Shown here piece by piece: positions 1-7,074 of a stretch of DNA of 14,137 bases (its first letter is position 1; each line of letters starts with the position of its first letter). A program made the translations under genes and the position numbers. Below the pieces are notes generated by a model. It did no database searches. It worked only from the letters and a program-made list of their open reading frames with translations, and was not told where the DNA came from. Origin of the DNA: JAEUPI01 sp035499355 (lineage in GTDB: Bacteria > Pseudomonadota > Gammaproteobacteria > Burkholderiales > Burkholderiaceae_C); NCBI GenBank assembly GCA_035499355.1, contig DATJYZ010000125.1, forward strand, positions 1 through 14,137, read 5' to 3'.

Positions 1-35
1 GCATCCGGCTCGAGCCGGAGCCCGTGGTGGTGTAA
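1..35 (+). CDS. possible 3' end of an upstream gene (partial)
   Basis: The third forward frame reads Ile-Arg-Leu-Glu-Pro-Glu-Pro-Val-Val-Val and then TAA at 33-35. Every sense codon ends in G or C, as in the real genes of this window, and the other two forward frames are less biased. That suggests the last ten codons of a gene entering from the left. The stretch is too short to assign a family, and a chance match is possible. Confidence 0.35.
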   Translation, partial: IRLEPEPVVV

Positions 36-106
36 GGCAGCGACCCCCCTCGCACGGCCGTCAAGCGGACACCGCGGATCCGCCCCGGCCGGGCCCCTGG
101 GTGTCG

Positions 107-141
107 CCCCTCGAGGGGGAGGCGGCCGCTAGGCCGCTCCC
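107..141. terminator. GC-rich palindrome and hairpin at the 3' end of the hybrid kinase gene
   Basis: A perfect 12-base palindrome, CCCCTCGAGGGG, lies at 107-118. It runs into an imperfect hairpin whose arms are 117-127 and 132-141, ten pairs with one bulged G, closed by the loop GCTA at 128-131. The TAG stop of the minus-strand kinase (129-131) sits in that loop. No T-run follows on either strand, so this is not a textbook intrinsic terminator. It could be a transcription-end or mRNA-stability structure, or a copy of a dispersed intergenic palindrome. A second palindrome, CCCGGCCGGG, lies at 84-93. Confidence 0.4.
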
Positions 142-2378
142 GGGGTGGTCAACAACTCTGGCTCGGTCGCGCACAGCGCGCGGGTTGCCACCAGCGTCTC
201 GTCGAATCGTTGCAGCGCCAGGGCGAGCTGGCCGGCGCTGGTGTTGGCAGCGCTTGCGCTCAGGCGACCGGCGGCGTCGGCCAGCGCGTGCAGCCCGAGA
301 TTCAAGGCCGCACCCTTGAGCCCGTGCGAGACGCGACGCAGTTCGTCGGTGTCGGCTTCGCGCAGCGCGCGGTGCATGCGCTCGGTGGCGTCACCGGCCT
401 GCGTCAGGAGCGACTCGTACAGGCGCGCCGCCTCCGAGCGCGGCATCAGCTCGATCAGCCGCGCCAGCACCGCCGAGTCGAGCAGCGCCATGCCGGCACC
501 GACGTGCTGGGTGGCGCGCGCCTCGCCGGCGGCCGGGCCCGGGCCGAAGCGGCGCTTGAACAGCGCATCGAGCTCGGGCATGCCCAGCGGCTTGACCAGC
601 ACGTCGTCCATGCCGGCCGACAGGCAGCGCGTGCGCGTGTCGGCGTAGGCGTCGGCGGTGAGCGCGACGACCGGCAGCGCGCTCAGCGGCGAGTCGAGCT
701 TGCGGATCGCCTCGGTGGCGGCGATGCCATCCATCACCGGCATGTGCACGTCCATCAGCACGATGTCGAAGCTGTGCTCCTGCACCGCCTGCAGCGCCTC
801 GAGCCCGTTCTCGACGAAATGCGCGCTGTGTCCCATGCGGTCGAGCAGTGCGGCCAGGAAGAGCCGGTTGACCGCGTTGTCCTCGGCCACCAGCACGTGG
901 CGCGCGCGCGGCGAGTCGGCCGGCGCGGGGGCGGCGAGCGCAGACCCCACCGAGGTCGCCTCGGCCACCGCCTGCAGCGGCAGCACGACGCGGAACACGC
1001 TGCCATGGCCGGGTGTGCTTTCGACCTGGATGTCGCCGTCCATCAGCTTGGCCAGCCGGTAGGCGACCTCGAGGCCGAGGCCGGAGTCCTGACGCGGCCC
1101 GCGCGTCGGCAAATGGCTGCGCTCGAACAGGCGCAGCACGGTGTCGGCATTCATGCCGACACCGGTGTCGCTGACCACGAACTGCAGCCCGGCCCTGCCG
1201 CCACCGGCGGCCGGTACCGCGCGGCAGGCCAGCTTGACGCTGCCCTGGTGCGTGAAGCGGATCGCGTTGGCGAGCAGGTTGCTCAGCACTTGGCGCAGTC
1301 GCGCGCCATCGGCACGCACGCGCCGCGGCAGCGCAGGGTCGATCTCCACGGTCAGCTGCAGCGCCTTGGTGGCGGCGCCCGGGCGCATCACGCGCTCGAC
1401 TTCGCGCACGAGGCCATCGAGTTCGACGTCCTGGACGTCGAGCGTCAGGGTGCCGGCCTCGAGCTTGGACAGGTCGACGATGTCGTTGAGCAGGCCCAGC
1501 AGGTGGTCGGCCGAATCGACCGCGGTGCGCAGCAGCTCCTGCTGCCGCACGTCGAGCCGCGATTCGCGCAACAGCGCGAGCATGCCGAGCATGCCGTGGA
1601 ACGGCGTGCGGATGGCATGGCTCATGTTGGTGAGGAATTCGCTCTTCGCCTGGCTGGCCCGTTGTGCCTGCTCGCGCGCGTCGTCGAGCCGGTTGGCCAT
1701 GGCCTGCAGCGCGCGGCGGCTGTCCTCGAGCTGACGCATGCGGCGCTGCGCCAGGTAGCCGAACACGCCGGCCAGCGCGAGCAGGAACACCGTCAGCGCC
1801 ATGCTGACGCGGTTGTGCCGTGCGATCGCATCGCTGCGCGTGGCCACCTGCAGCGCGACGCGGTGCGCGCCGGCCAGCAGCATCTGGTGCACCGGCGCGT
1901 CGAGCGCCTCGAGGTCGGCCAACAGGGCCGTCATCGCCGCGGCGCTGAAAGGCGCCTGAGCATCCTGGCCGAGGTAGAGGTCACAACGGTCGACGAAATC
2001 ACGGATCGCGCGCTGCGCGGTGCCGTACTCCGGGCTGTCGGACAGCACGCGTTGCGCGCGTTCGGTCTGCAGCAGCCCGATGCGGCTGATGAAGATGTCG
2101 TAGCGCAACTGCAGCTGCTCGCGTGCGGTCGCCGGGTCGGCGGCGGCCTGGCGCCAGCGCTCGCGCAGGCGCAGGTACTCGGTCTCGAACTGGAACAGGT
2201 TGAGCACGAGGTAGTCGTCCTGCCCCTGCACCGCCTGCTGCAGCAGCGCCTGCTGCCGCAGCTGCACGAACAGCGCGGCCACCAGTGCGACGAACAGCAG
2301 CACGCCGCTGGCGATGAACCAGCCCGACAATGCCGCGCGCGCCGGGGCTACAGCACGTCGATCGACTTCAGTTGCCAT
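129..2378 (-). CDS. membrane hybrid sensor histidine kinase (HisKA-HATPase-REC-HPt)
   Basis: Predicted inner-membrane phosphorelay kinase of 749 residues. A membrane helix at about 19-40 and another at about 191-211 enclose a mostly helical 150-residue extracytoplasmic segment. A coiled coil and HisKA follow (about 243-310, phospho-accepting His254), then HATPase (N-box Asn367 and Asn371, G1 motif DTGVGM at 404-409, G2 GLGL at 433-436). The receiver has acidic Glu499/Asp500, phospho-Asp543 and Lys596, and the C-terminal HPt carries His685 in SHGLKG. This is the ArcB/BarA-like layout, in which phosphate passes His-Asp-His to a separate regulator; none is encoded here. The residue after His254 is Ala, where Glu or Asp is usual, and G2 reads DSGLGLEVA. 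The ATG start overlaps the upstream gene by 31 bases. No clear Shine-Dalgarno site is visible, and a TTG at 2330 would remove the overlap but cut into the region before the first helix. The class is certain; the signal sensed is unknown. Confidence 0.93.
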   Translation of the reverse strand: MATEVDRRAVAPARAALSGWFIASGVLLFVALVAALFVQLRQQALLQQAVQGQDDYLVLNLFQFETEYLRLRERWRQAAADPATAREQLQLRYDIFISRIGLLQTERAQRVLSDSPEYGTAQRAIRDFVDRCDLYLGQDAQAPFSAAAMTALLADLEALDAPVHQMLLAGAHRVALQVATRSDAIARHNRVSMALTVFLLALAGVFGYLAQRRMRQLEDSRRALQAMANRLDDAREQAQRASQAKSEFLTNMSHAIRTPFHGMLGMLALLRESRLDVRQQELLRTAVDSADHLLGLLNDIVDLSKLEAGTLTLDVQDVELDGLVREVERVMRPGAATKALQLTVEIDPALPRRVRADGARLRQVLSNLLANAIRFTHQGSVKLACRAVPAAGGGRAGLQFVVSDTGVGMNADTVLRLFERSHLPTRGPRQDSGLGLEVAYRLAKLMDGDIQVESTPGHGSVFRVVLPLQAVAEATSVGSALAAPAPADSPRARHVLVAEDNAVNRLFLAALLDRMGHSAHFVENGLEALQAVQEHSFDIVLMDVHMPVMDGIAATEAIRKLDSPLSALPVVALTADAYADTRTRCLSAGMDDVLVKPLGMPELDALFKRRFGPGPAAGEARATQHVGAGMALLDSAVLARLIELMPRSEAARLYESLLTQAGDATERMHRALREADTDELRRVSHGLKGAALNLGLHALADAAGRLSASAANTSAGQLALALQRFDETLVATRALCATEPELLTTPGAA

Positions 2379-2875
2379 ACCGAACGGCTGTAGTACAGCG
2401 GGTTGCGCAGCGCGGCGTCGCTGTCGAACGGATAGATCATGAACAGCGGGCCCTTCTCGCGCACGGTGATCGGCTTGTCGTCGATCATGCGCGCCAGCAC
2501 GACGTCGAAGCGCTGCACGTCCTCGCTCGGCACGTCGATGCGATAGTCGTTGAGCGCGGCGATGCGCAGCGTCGTGCCCTGGGCGCCGACCATCGCCAGC
2601 ACGTCGCGCAGCAGCGGGCCGGTGAACTTGCGCGGCTCCTTGAACCACGGCGTCTTGGTGGTGAAGCTGCGTTGAGCCAGCGCCTCGATCATCGCCATGT
2701 CGAGGTCGGCACGCTCCCCCTGGTTGGTGCGCTGGAGGTGGCCGCCGATGCTCAGCACCACGGCGCCGCCCGGAGCGCGCAGGGCCTGCGCGCGAGCGCG
2801 CAGCGGCAGTGCCGCGGCGGCGACGGCCAGCAGCGCACGGCGGCGCGCAACGAGGAGAGGAGAAACCGGATTCAA
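2348..2875 (-). CDS. exported sulfite-oxidase-fold (oxidoreductase molybdopterin-binding-like) protein
   Basis: Small exported protein resembling the family annotated as molybdopterin-dependent oxidoreductase; I recognise it from SFTTKTPWF near residue 70, the segment ALNDYRIDVP, GPLFMIYPFD, and a C-terminal YYSRSVWQLK. From a TTG start it is 175 residues, with an N-terminal signal sequence (ARRRALL followed by an alanine-rich core, cleavage near RARAQA). The RR-A-L-L pattern would fit Tat export. The open frame continues to a GTG at 2953 (201 residues), but that adds 26 residues before the signal peptide, so I prefer TTG; the start is uncertain. No cysteine occurs anywhere, so the thiolate that holds molybdenum in sulfite oxidases is absent. 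Its stop lies inside the next gene, the hybrid kinase, so translational coupling is likely. I infer a ligand- or redox-sensing partner of that kinase rather than an enzyme. Confidence 0.8.
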   Translation of the reverse strand: MNPVSPLLVARRRALLAVAAAALPLRARAQALRAPGGAVVLSIGGHLQRTNQGERADLDMAMIEALAQRSFTTKTPWFKEPRKFTGPLLRDVLAMVGAQGTTLRIAALNDYRIDVPSEDVQRFDVVLARMIDDKPITVREKGPLFMIYPFDSDAALRNPLYYSRSVWQLKSIDVL

Positions 2876-2883
2876 GACCGCGG

Positions 2884-2889
2884 ATTTTA
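2884..2889 (-). promoter_or_regulatory. candidate -10 element (TAAAAT) for the oxidoreductase-fold/kinase pair
   Basis: The minus strand reads TAAAAT, an AT-rich hexamer in otherwise GC-rich DNA, 5 of 6 matches to TATAAT. It lies just before the TTG start at 2875. No convincing -35 hexamer is seen at the right distance. The implied transcript would begin almost at the start codon, so the leader would be nearly absent. If the GTG at 2953 is the true start, this hexamer is coding sequence instead. Confidence 0.22.
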
Positions 2890-3011
2890 GGCCCGTCGCC
2901 GATGTGCCCCGCGGGCGTACGACCACGCGCGCCACGAGCGAGAAGCCGGTCACGAACAGTCACTTGCAGGCGCGCCGCCGAGGAAACCGCTCGACTAAGC
3001 TCGTTCGAGTG

Positions 3012-4700
3012 ATGCCACAGACGTCCACGTTGCACGACCCCGCGACGCCCGGCACCGCAGCAGGCGATGCCGCCAATGCGTTGCCGCAGGGGCATCGCCT
3101 GCACGAGTTCGAGCTGCGCGACGTGATCGGCGTCGGCGGCTTCGGCATCGTCTACCGCGCGTTCGACCTCACGCTGGAGCGCGACGTCGCGATCAAGGAG
3201 TACATGCCCAGCGCGCTGGCCGGGCGCAGCGGCAAGCAGCAGGTGTCGCTGCTGTCGGCCTCGCACGCGGAGACGTTCGCGCTCGGCCTGGGCTCGTTCG
3301 TCAACGAGGCCAAGCTGCTGGCGCGCTTCGACCATCCGTCGCTGGTCAAGGTGCACCGCTTCTGGGAGGCCAACGGCACCGCCTACATGGTGATGCCGCT
3401 GTACCGCGGCATCACGCTGCGCAGCCTGCGCCAGCAGTCCGATGCCTGCCCCGACGGCGCCTGGCTGACCCGCCTGCTGGAGCAGCTGCTCGGCGCGCTC
3501 GAGGTGCTGCATCGCGAGGGCGTTTATCACCGCGACATCGCGCCGGACAACGTGCTGGTCTCCGATGACGCGCCGCCGGTGCTGCTGGACTTCGGCGCCG
3601 CGCGGCGTGTGATCAGCGACCGCAACCAGACGCTGACCGCGATCCTCAAGCCGAGCTACGCGCCGATCGAGCAGTACGCGGAATCCACCGGCATGCGTCA
3701 GGGGCCGTGGACCGACTTCTATGCGCTCGGTGCGACGCTGCACTACCTCATCACCGGCAAGGCACCGATGCCGGCGACCACACGCGCCATCAGCGACGAG
3801 CAGCCGCTGCTGGCCGGCTCGGGACAGGGCGGCGTGCCCGATCTGCTGCTGCAGGCGTGCGACTGGATGCTGGCGCCGAAGCCGCAAGACCGTCCTCGCA
3901 ACGTCGCCGAGCTGCGCGCCGCGCTCGCCGGCCAGCTGCCGGTGCCGCAGCGCGTGCGTCCGGCCAGTGCGAACTCGTGGCGGACCACGGTCGTGCAGAT
4001 GGACGAAGGCGAAGCCGGGGCCTCGGCGTTCGGCCCGAGCGAGCTGCCGGCGCCGCAGGCGCAGCTGGAGCGTCGCCGCACGCGCTCACGCTCGCTGTGG
4101 GCCGTGGCGACTGCGATGGTGATGGTCGCCGCCGTCGGCGCGTGGTGGGCCACGGTACGCGCACCGGCAGCCGTGTACGCGACGCCGGTCGCTGCGGGCA
4201 TTCCAGCCAACCCGACCGCGGCCGCGCCCGAGCGCGACGCTGCGGCAGCCACGGCCACGGCGACGCCGCGGGCCGACGCGGCGGCGGCCAGCGACGAGGT
4301 CGCGTCGGACAAGACAGAGTCTGCGCGGGCGCCGGCCGCCGCCGCGCGCGCCGCCGCCACGCCGCGCACCGACGGCAGGCCCACACGCGCCGACAACGCC
4401 GCAGCGGCCAAGCCGAAGGCGCCCACGCGCAACGTTGACGCGACGCGCGCCACGCCGGCGGCAGACCCGCCGAATGCGCCACCCGCGGCTGCCGTGAGCG
4501 ACAACGTGCCCGGGCAGGCGCCGGTCAGCGTGGCCACGATCGTGCGCAATCCGCGCGAACGCTGCGCGGGCCGCCACCTGGTCGCGATGCACCGCTGCCT
4601 CGTGCGCGAGTGCGAGAAACCTGAATACGCATCGCACCGCGAGTGCCAGCGGGTGCGCGACATCGAGGCCAGCGCGCGCGCGGCGCTCGACGGCAACTGA
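3012..4700 (+). CDS. transmembrane serine/threonine protein kinase with Cys-patterned C-terminal tail
   Basis: Predicted Hanks-type Ser/Thr kinase of 562 residues. Its cytoplasmic kinase domain (about 34-305) has the glycine loop GVGGFG at 40-45, ATP-binding Lys62, helix-C Glu99, catalytic loop HRDIAPDN at 173-180 (Asp175, Asn180) and DFG at 193-195, with YAPIEQY in the activation-segment region. The Lys normally two residues after the catalytic Asp is Ala177. After a basic stretch (RRRTRSR) comes one membrane helix (about 361-382), an Ala/Pro-rich linker (about 383-505), and a C-terminal module with Cys518, 529, 534 and 545. Basic residues before the helix predict that the tail is periplasmic. 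An in-frame GTG at 3009 directly precedes the ATG and either could be used; no Shine-Dalgarno site is well placed. The gene diverges from the sensor pair on the left. No phosphatase or FHA gene is adjacent, and its substrates are unknown. Confidence 0.92.
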   Translation: MPQTSTLHDPATPGTAAGDAANALPQGHRLHEFELRDVIGVGGFGIVYRAFDLTLERDVAIKEYMPSALAGRSGKQQVSLLSASHAETFALGLGSFVNEAKLLARFDHPSLVKVHRFWEANGTAYMVMPLYRGITLRSLRQQSDACPDGAWLTRLLEQLLGALEVLHREGVYHRDIAPDNVLVSDDAPPVLLDFGAARRVISDRNQTLTAILKPSYAPIEQYAESTGMRQGPWTDFYALGATLHYLITGKAPMPATTRAISDEQPLLAGSGQGGVPDLLLQACDWMLAPKPQDRPRNVAELRAALAGQLPVPQRVRPASANSWRTTVVQMDEGEAGASAFGPSELPAPQAQLERRRTRSRSLWAVATAMVMVAAVGAWWATVRAPAAVYATPVAAGIPANPTAAAPERDAAAATATATPRADAAAASDEVASDKTESARAPAAAARAAATPRTDGRPTRADNAAAAKPKAPTRNVDATRATPAADPPNAPPAAAVSDNVPGQAPVSVATIVRNPRERCAGRHLVAMHRCLVRECEKPEYASHRECQRVRDIEASARAALDGN

Positions 4701-4734
4701 AGCCGGTCGCGAACGCGACAACACGGGTTCGACA

Positions 4735-4757
4735 CGATGCGTCGCCACGGCGCATCG
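4735..4757 (+). other. 7-bp inverted repeat upstream of the acyl-CoA ligase (hairpin A)
   Basis: CGATGCG at 4735-4741 is the exact reverse complement of CGCATCG at 4751-4757, with a 9-base loop. No T-run follows, so it is a poor intrinsic terminator for the kinase gene ending at 4700. It could be an mRNA structure or a dyad operator. Its right arm can instead pair with 4782-4789. Confidence 0.4.
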
Positions 4758-4767
4758 GGTACACAGC

Positions 4768-4787
4768 CATCGGTGCCTGAACCGATG
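4768..4787 (+). promoter_or_regulatory. 7-bp inverted repeat just before the acyl-CoA ligase start (hairpin B)
   Basis: CATCGGT at 4768-4774 pairs perfectly with ACCGATG at 4781-4787 around a 6-base loop. It ends 11 bases before the ATG at 4799, where a ribosome-binding site would be expected; no good Shine-Dalgarno sequence is visible. Either a cis-acting leader structure or a regulator's operator would fit. Confidence 0.4.
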
Positions 4788-4798
4788 CGGTCTGTCCC

Positions 4799-6493
4799 AT
4801 GTCGATCAACCTCGCCCAACCCCACCACGCCATCTGGCCGGCGCGCCTGCCGCGCGAGCTGGTGCTGCCCGAAACGTCGCTCTGGTTCAACACCGAGGTG
4901 GTGGCCAGGCGCTATCCCAACAAGGCGGCCTACGTCTTCTGCGGCCAGGCGCTGACCTTCGCGCAGCTGCGCGTGCAGGCCGAAGCCCTGGCCGGGTGGT
5001 TGCAGGCCAAGGGCGTGGCGCGCGGCGATCGCGTCATCGTCTTCATGCAGAACTGCCCGCAGTTCGCGGTGGCGGTGCAGGCGGTGCTGCGCGCCGACGC
5101 GGTGGTGGTGCCGGTCAACCCGATGAACAAGGCCGACGAGTTCGGCCACTACATCAGCGATTCCGGCGCGCGGGTGGCGATCACCACCGCCGACCTGGCG
5201 GGCATCGTCGCCCAAGCTGATGCGCGGCTGAACGCGTCGCAGCGGCTGCGCGAGTTGCTGGTGACGCATTTCACCGATGCGATGCCCGATGTGCTCGATC
5301 CGGCCGAAGCGCCGAGCGCACCGATCCTGCAGTGGTTGCGCGCCACCCCCGAGCTGCCGCCGCACAGCACGCGGTGGCGCGATGCGCTGGCCGCTGGCCA
5401 CGTGCCGGCGGCGCACGCCAGCACGCCCGACGACATGGCGCTGTTGCCGTACACCTCGGGCACGACCGGCCTGCCCAAGGGTTGCATCCACACGCACCGC
5501 ACGATCATGCACAACGTGGTCGGCGGCGGGCAGTGGGGCCACTCGTTCGCCGAGACGGTGACGCTGGGCGTGGTGCCGATGTTCCACATCACCGGCTTCG
5601 TCTACTACGCGCTCGGGCCGATGGCCAGCGGCGCCACGGCCGTGCTGATGCCGCGCTGGGATCGCGAGCTCGCGGCGCGGCTGATCGAGCGCCATCGCGT
5701 CTCGCACTGGACCTGCATCCCGACGATGATCATCGACTTGTTCGCGAGCCCCAACGTCGCGAGCTTCAACCTGAAGAGCCTGCGCTACCTCTCGGGCGGC
5801 GGCGCGGCGATGCCGCAGGCGGTGGCCGAGCGGCTGAAGCGCGAGTTCAACATCACCTTCGCCGAAGGCTATGGCCTCACCGAAACGGCGGCGCCGACGC
5901 ACTCCAACCTGCCCGAGCGCGCCAAGCTGCAGTGCCTCGGGATTCCGATTTTCGGCGTCGACTCGCGCATCATCGATCCGGACACGTTGAAGGAGGTGCC
6001 GATCGGTGAAACCGGCGAGATCATCAGCGAGGGCCCGATGATCTTCAAGGGCTACTGGGGCCACCCGGAGGCGACCGAGGCCGCGTTCATCGAGATCGAC
6101 GGCAAGTCGTTCTTCCGCACCGGTGACCTCGGCCGCATGGACGAGGAGGGCTACTTCTTCATCACCGACCGCCTCAAGCGCATGATCAACGCCAGCGGCT
6201 TCAAGGTGTGGCCGGCGGAAGTGGAGGCCTTGCTGTACAGGCACCCGGCGGTGCAGGAGGCCTGCATCATCGCGTCGAAGGATGCCTACCGCGGCGAGAC
6301 CGTGAAGGCGGTGGTGGTGCTGCGCCCCGACGCCAAGGGCAAGACCACCGCAGAGGACATCATCGCCTGGTCGCGCGACCACATGGCCGCGTACAAGGTG
6401 CCCAAGCTCGTGCAGTTCGTCGAGGCGTTGCCGAAGTCGGGATCGGGCAAGGTGATGTGGCGCCTGCTGCAAGAGCAGGAGGGCAAGGGCTAG
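4799..6493 (+). CDS. acyl-CoA ligase (AMP-binding, long-chain fatty acid--CoA ligase-like)
   Basis: Member of the ANL adenylate-forming superfamily, 564 residues, a normal length. It is predicted to activate a carboxylic acid, probably a fatty acid, with ATP to an acyl-adenylate and then form the CoA thioester. Visible motifs are the phosphate-binding loop YTSGTTGLPKG at 218-228, GYGLTET at 357-363, TGD at 441-443, the hinge region DRLKRMINASGFKVWPAEVE at about 457-476, and the C-terminal catalytic Lys551 in PKSGSGK. There is no signal or membrane segment, so it should be cytosolic. Chain length and substrate cannot be read from sequence alone, so no symbol is given. The ATG start has no obvious Shine-Dalgarno site and follows a hairpin-rich 98-base leader. 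Its TAG stop shares CTAG with the stop of the convergent gene. No beta-oxidation gene is adjacent. Confidence 0.93.
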   Translation: MSINLAQPHHAIWPARLPRELVLPETSLWFNTEVVARRYPNKAAYVFCGQALTFAQLRVQAEALAGWLQAKGVARGDRVIVFMQNCPQFAVAVQAVLRADAVVVPVNPMNKADEFGHYISDSGARVAITTADLAGIVAQADARLNASQRLRELLVTHFTDAMPDVLDPAEAPSAPILQWLRATPELPPHSTRWRDALAAGHVPAAHASTPDDMALLPYTSGTTGLPKGCIHTHRTIMHNVVGGGQWGHSFAETVTLGVVPMFHITGFVYYALGPMASGATAVLMPRWDRELAARLIERHRVSHWTCIPTMIIDLFASPNVASFNLKSLRYLSGGGAAMPQAVAERLKREFNITFAEGYGLTETAAPTHSNLPERAKLQCLGIPIFGVDSRIIDPDTLKEVPIGETGEIISEGPMIFKGYWGHPEATEAAFIEIDGKSFFRTGDLGRMDEEGYFFITDRLKRMINASGFKVWPAEVEALLYRHPAVQEACIIASKDAYRGETVKAVVVLRPDAKGKTTAEDIIAWSRDHMAAYKVPKLVQFVEALPKSGSGKVMWRLLQEQEGKG

Positions 6494-7074
6494 AAGCCCG
6501 AGCCGGGCCGCTGCAGGAGCGCGAGCTCTTCGGCCGTGCTGGCGCGCCCGAGCGCGGCGTTGCGGTGCGGGAAGCGCCCGAAGCGCTCGATGATGTCGTG
6601 ATGGCGCTGCGCCCAGGTCAGCAGGCCCGCCAGCGCAGGCTCGTCGCGCTCGAGCTGCGCGAACAGGCGCAGCGCCTCGCGCTGCATGGCGATGTCCTCG
6701 GCGTGCTCGAACGGCAGGTAGACGAACTGTCGCTGCACGCCGGTGAGCTGCCGGTCGCTGCCGCTGGCCACCAGCGCCCGGGCCGCCGCCAGTGCTTGCG
6801 CATCGCCGGCGAAGGCGCGCGCGCTGTCGCGGAACACGTTGCGCGTGAACTGGTCGAGCACGACGATCTGCGCCAGCGCGCCGAGCGGGGTTGCGCCCCA
6901 CGGAGCCAGCGCGCCGGCCAGGCCCTGCTCGACCAGCGGCCCGAAGCGCCGGCCGCACTCGGCGTCGAACGCCGCGTCCTTCTTGAACCACTGGTCGCGC
7001 GGTGCGGTGTGCAACGGGTCGTCCGGCGCGCCGAACCAGAACTCGAGCACCGCCTGCGCGCGCCGGTCGATCAC
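6490..7074 (-). CDS. DUF924 family protein
   Basis: A 194-residue protein recognised as DUF924, a family of uncharacterised helical (TPR-like) proteins. Diagnostic features are an N-terminal VLEFWFG, the core LDQFTRNVFR near residue 73, a FVYLPFEHAED segment, and RFGRFPHRNAALGR followed by STAEE near the C terminus. The function of the family is unknown and I do not assign one. I chose the GTG at 7074 because it begins right at the conserved N terminus and overlaps the stop of the upstream GNAT-like gene in GTGA, a 4-base overlap typical of translational coupling. An upstream extension in this frame would run through the GNAT gene. The 3' end interlocks with the acyl-CoA ligase stop through CTAG. 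Confidence 0.9.
   Translation of the reverse strand: MIDRRAQAVLEFWFGAPDDPLHTAPRDQWFKKDAAFDAECGRRFGPLVEQGLAGALAPWGATPLGALAQIVVLDQFTRNVFRDSARAFAGDAQALAAARALVASGSDRQLTGVQRQFVYLPFEHAEDIAMQREALRLFAQLERDEPALAGLLTWAQRHHDIIERFGRFPHRNAALGRASTAEELALLQRPGSGF

Noticed and set aside
210..2393. 727-codon open frame on the plus strand, antisense to the hybrid kinase
   Set aside because: Its translation is rich in Arg, Gln, His and Ala with no recognisable domain. It is a by-product of GC-biased codons, and the minus-strand frame has complete kinase motifs.
2876..3011. Start of the Ser/Thr kinase further upstream in the same open frame
   Set aside because: The open frame extends back to 2697, but that part is antisense to the oxidoreductase-fold gene and shows no kinase-family sequence. 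GTG 3009 or ATG 3012 is the natural start.
4200..4500. Possible frameshift or foreign insert in the Ala/Pro-rich part of the Ser/Thr kinase
   Set aside because: The frame stays open, flanking domains are in phase, and low-complexity tethers between membrane helix and tail are common in such kinases.
3743..6991. 1082-codon minus-strand open frame across the Ser/Thr kinase and acyl-CoA ligase
   Set aside because: It spans two well-supported plus-strand genes and part of DUF924, and its translation is low-complexity Arg/His/Ala sequence. It is a composition artefact.
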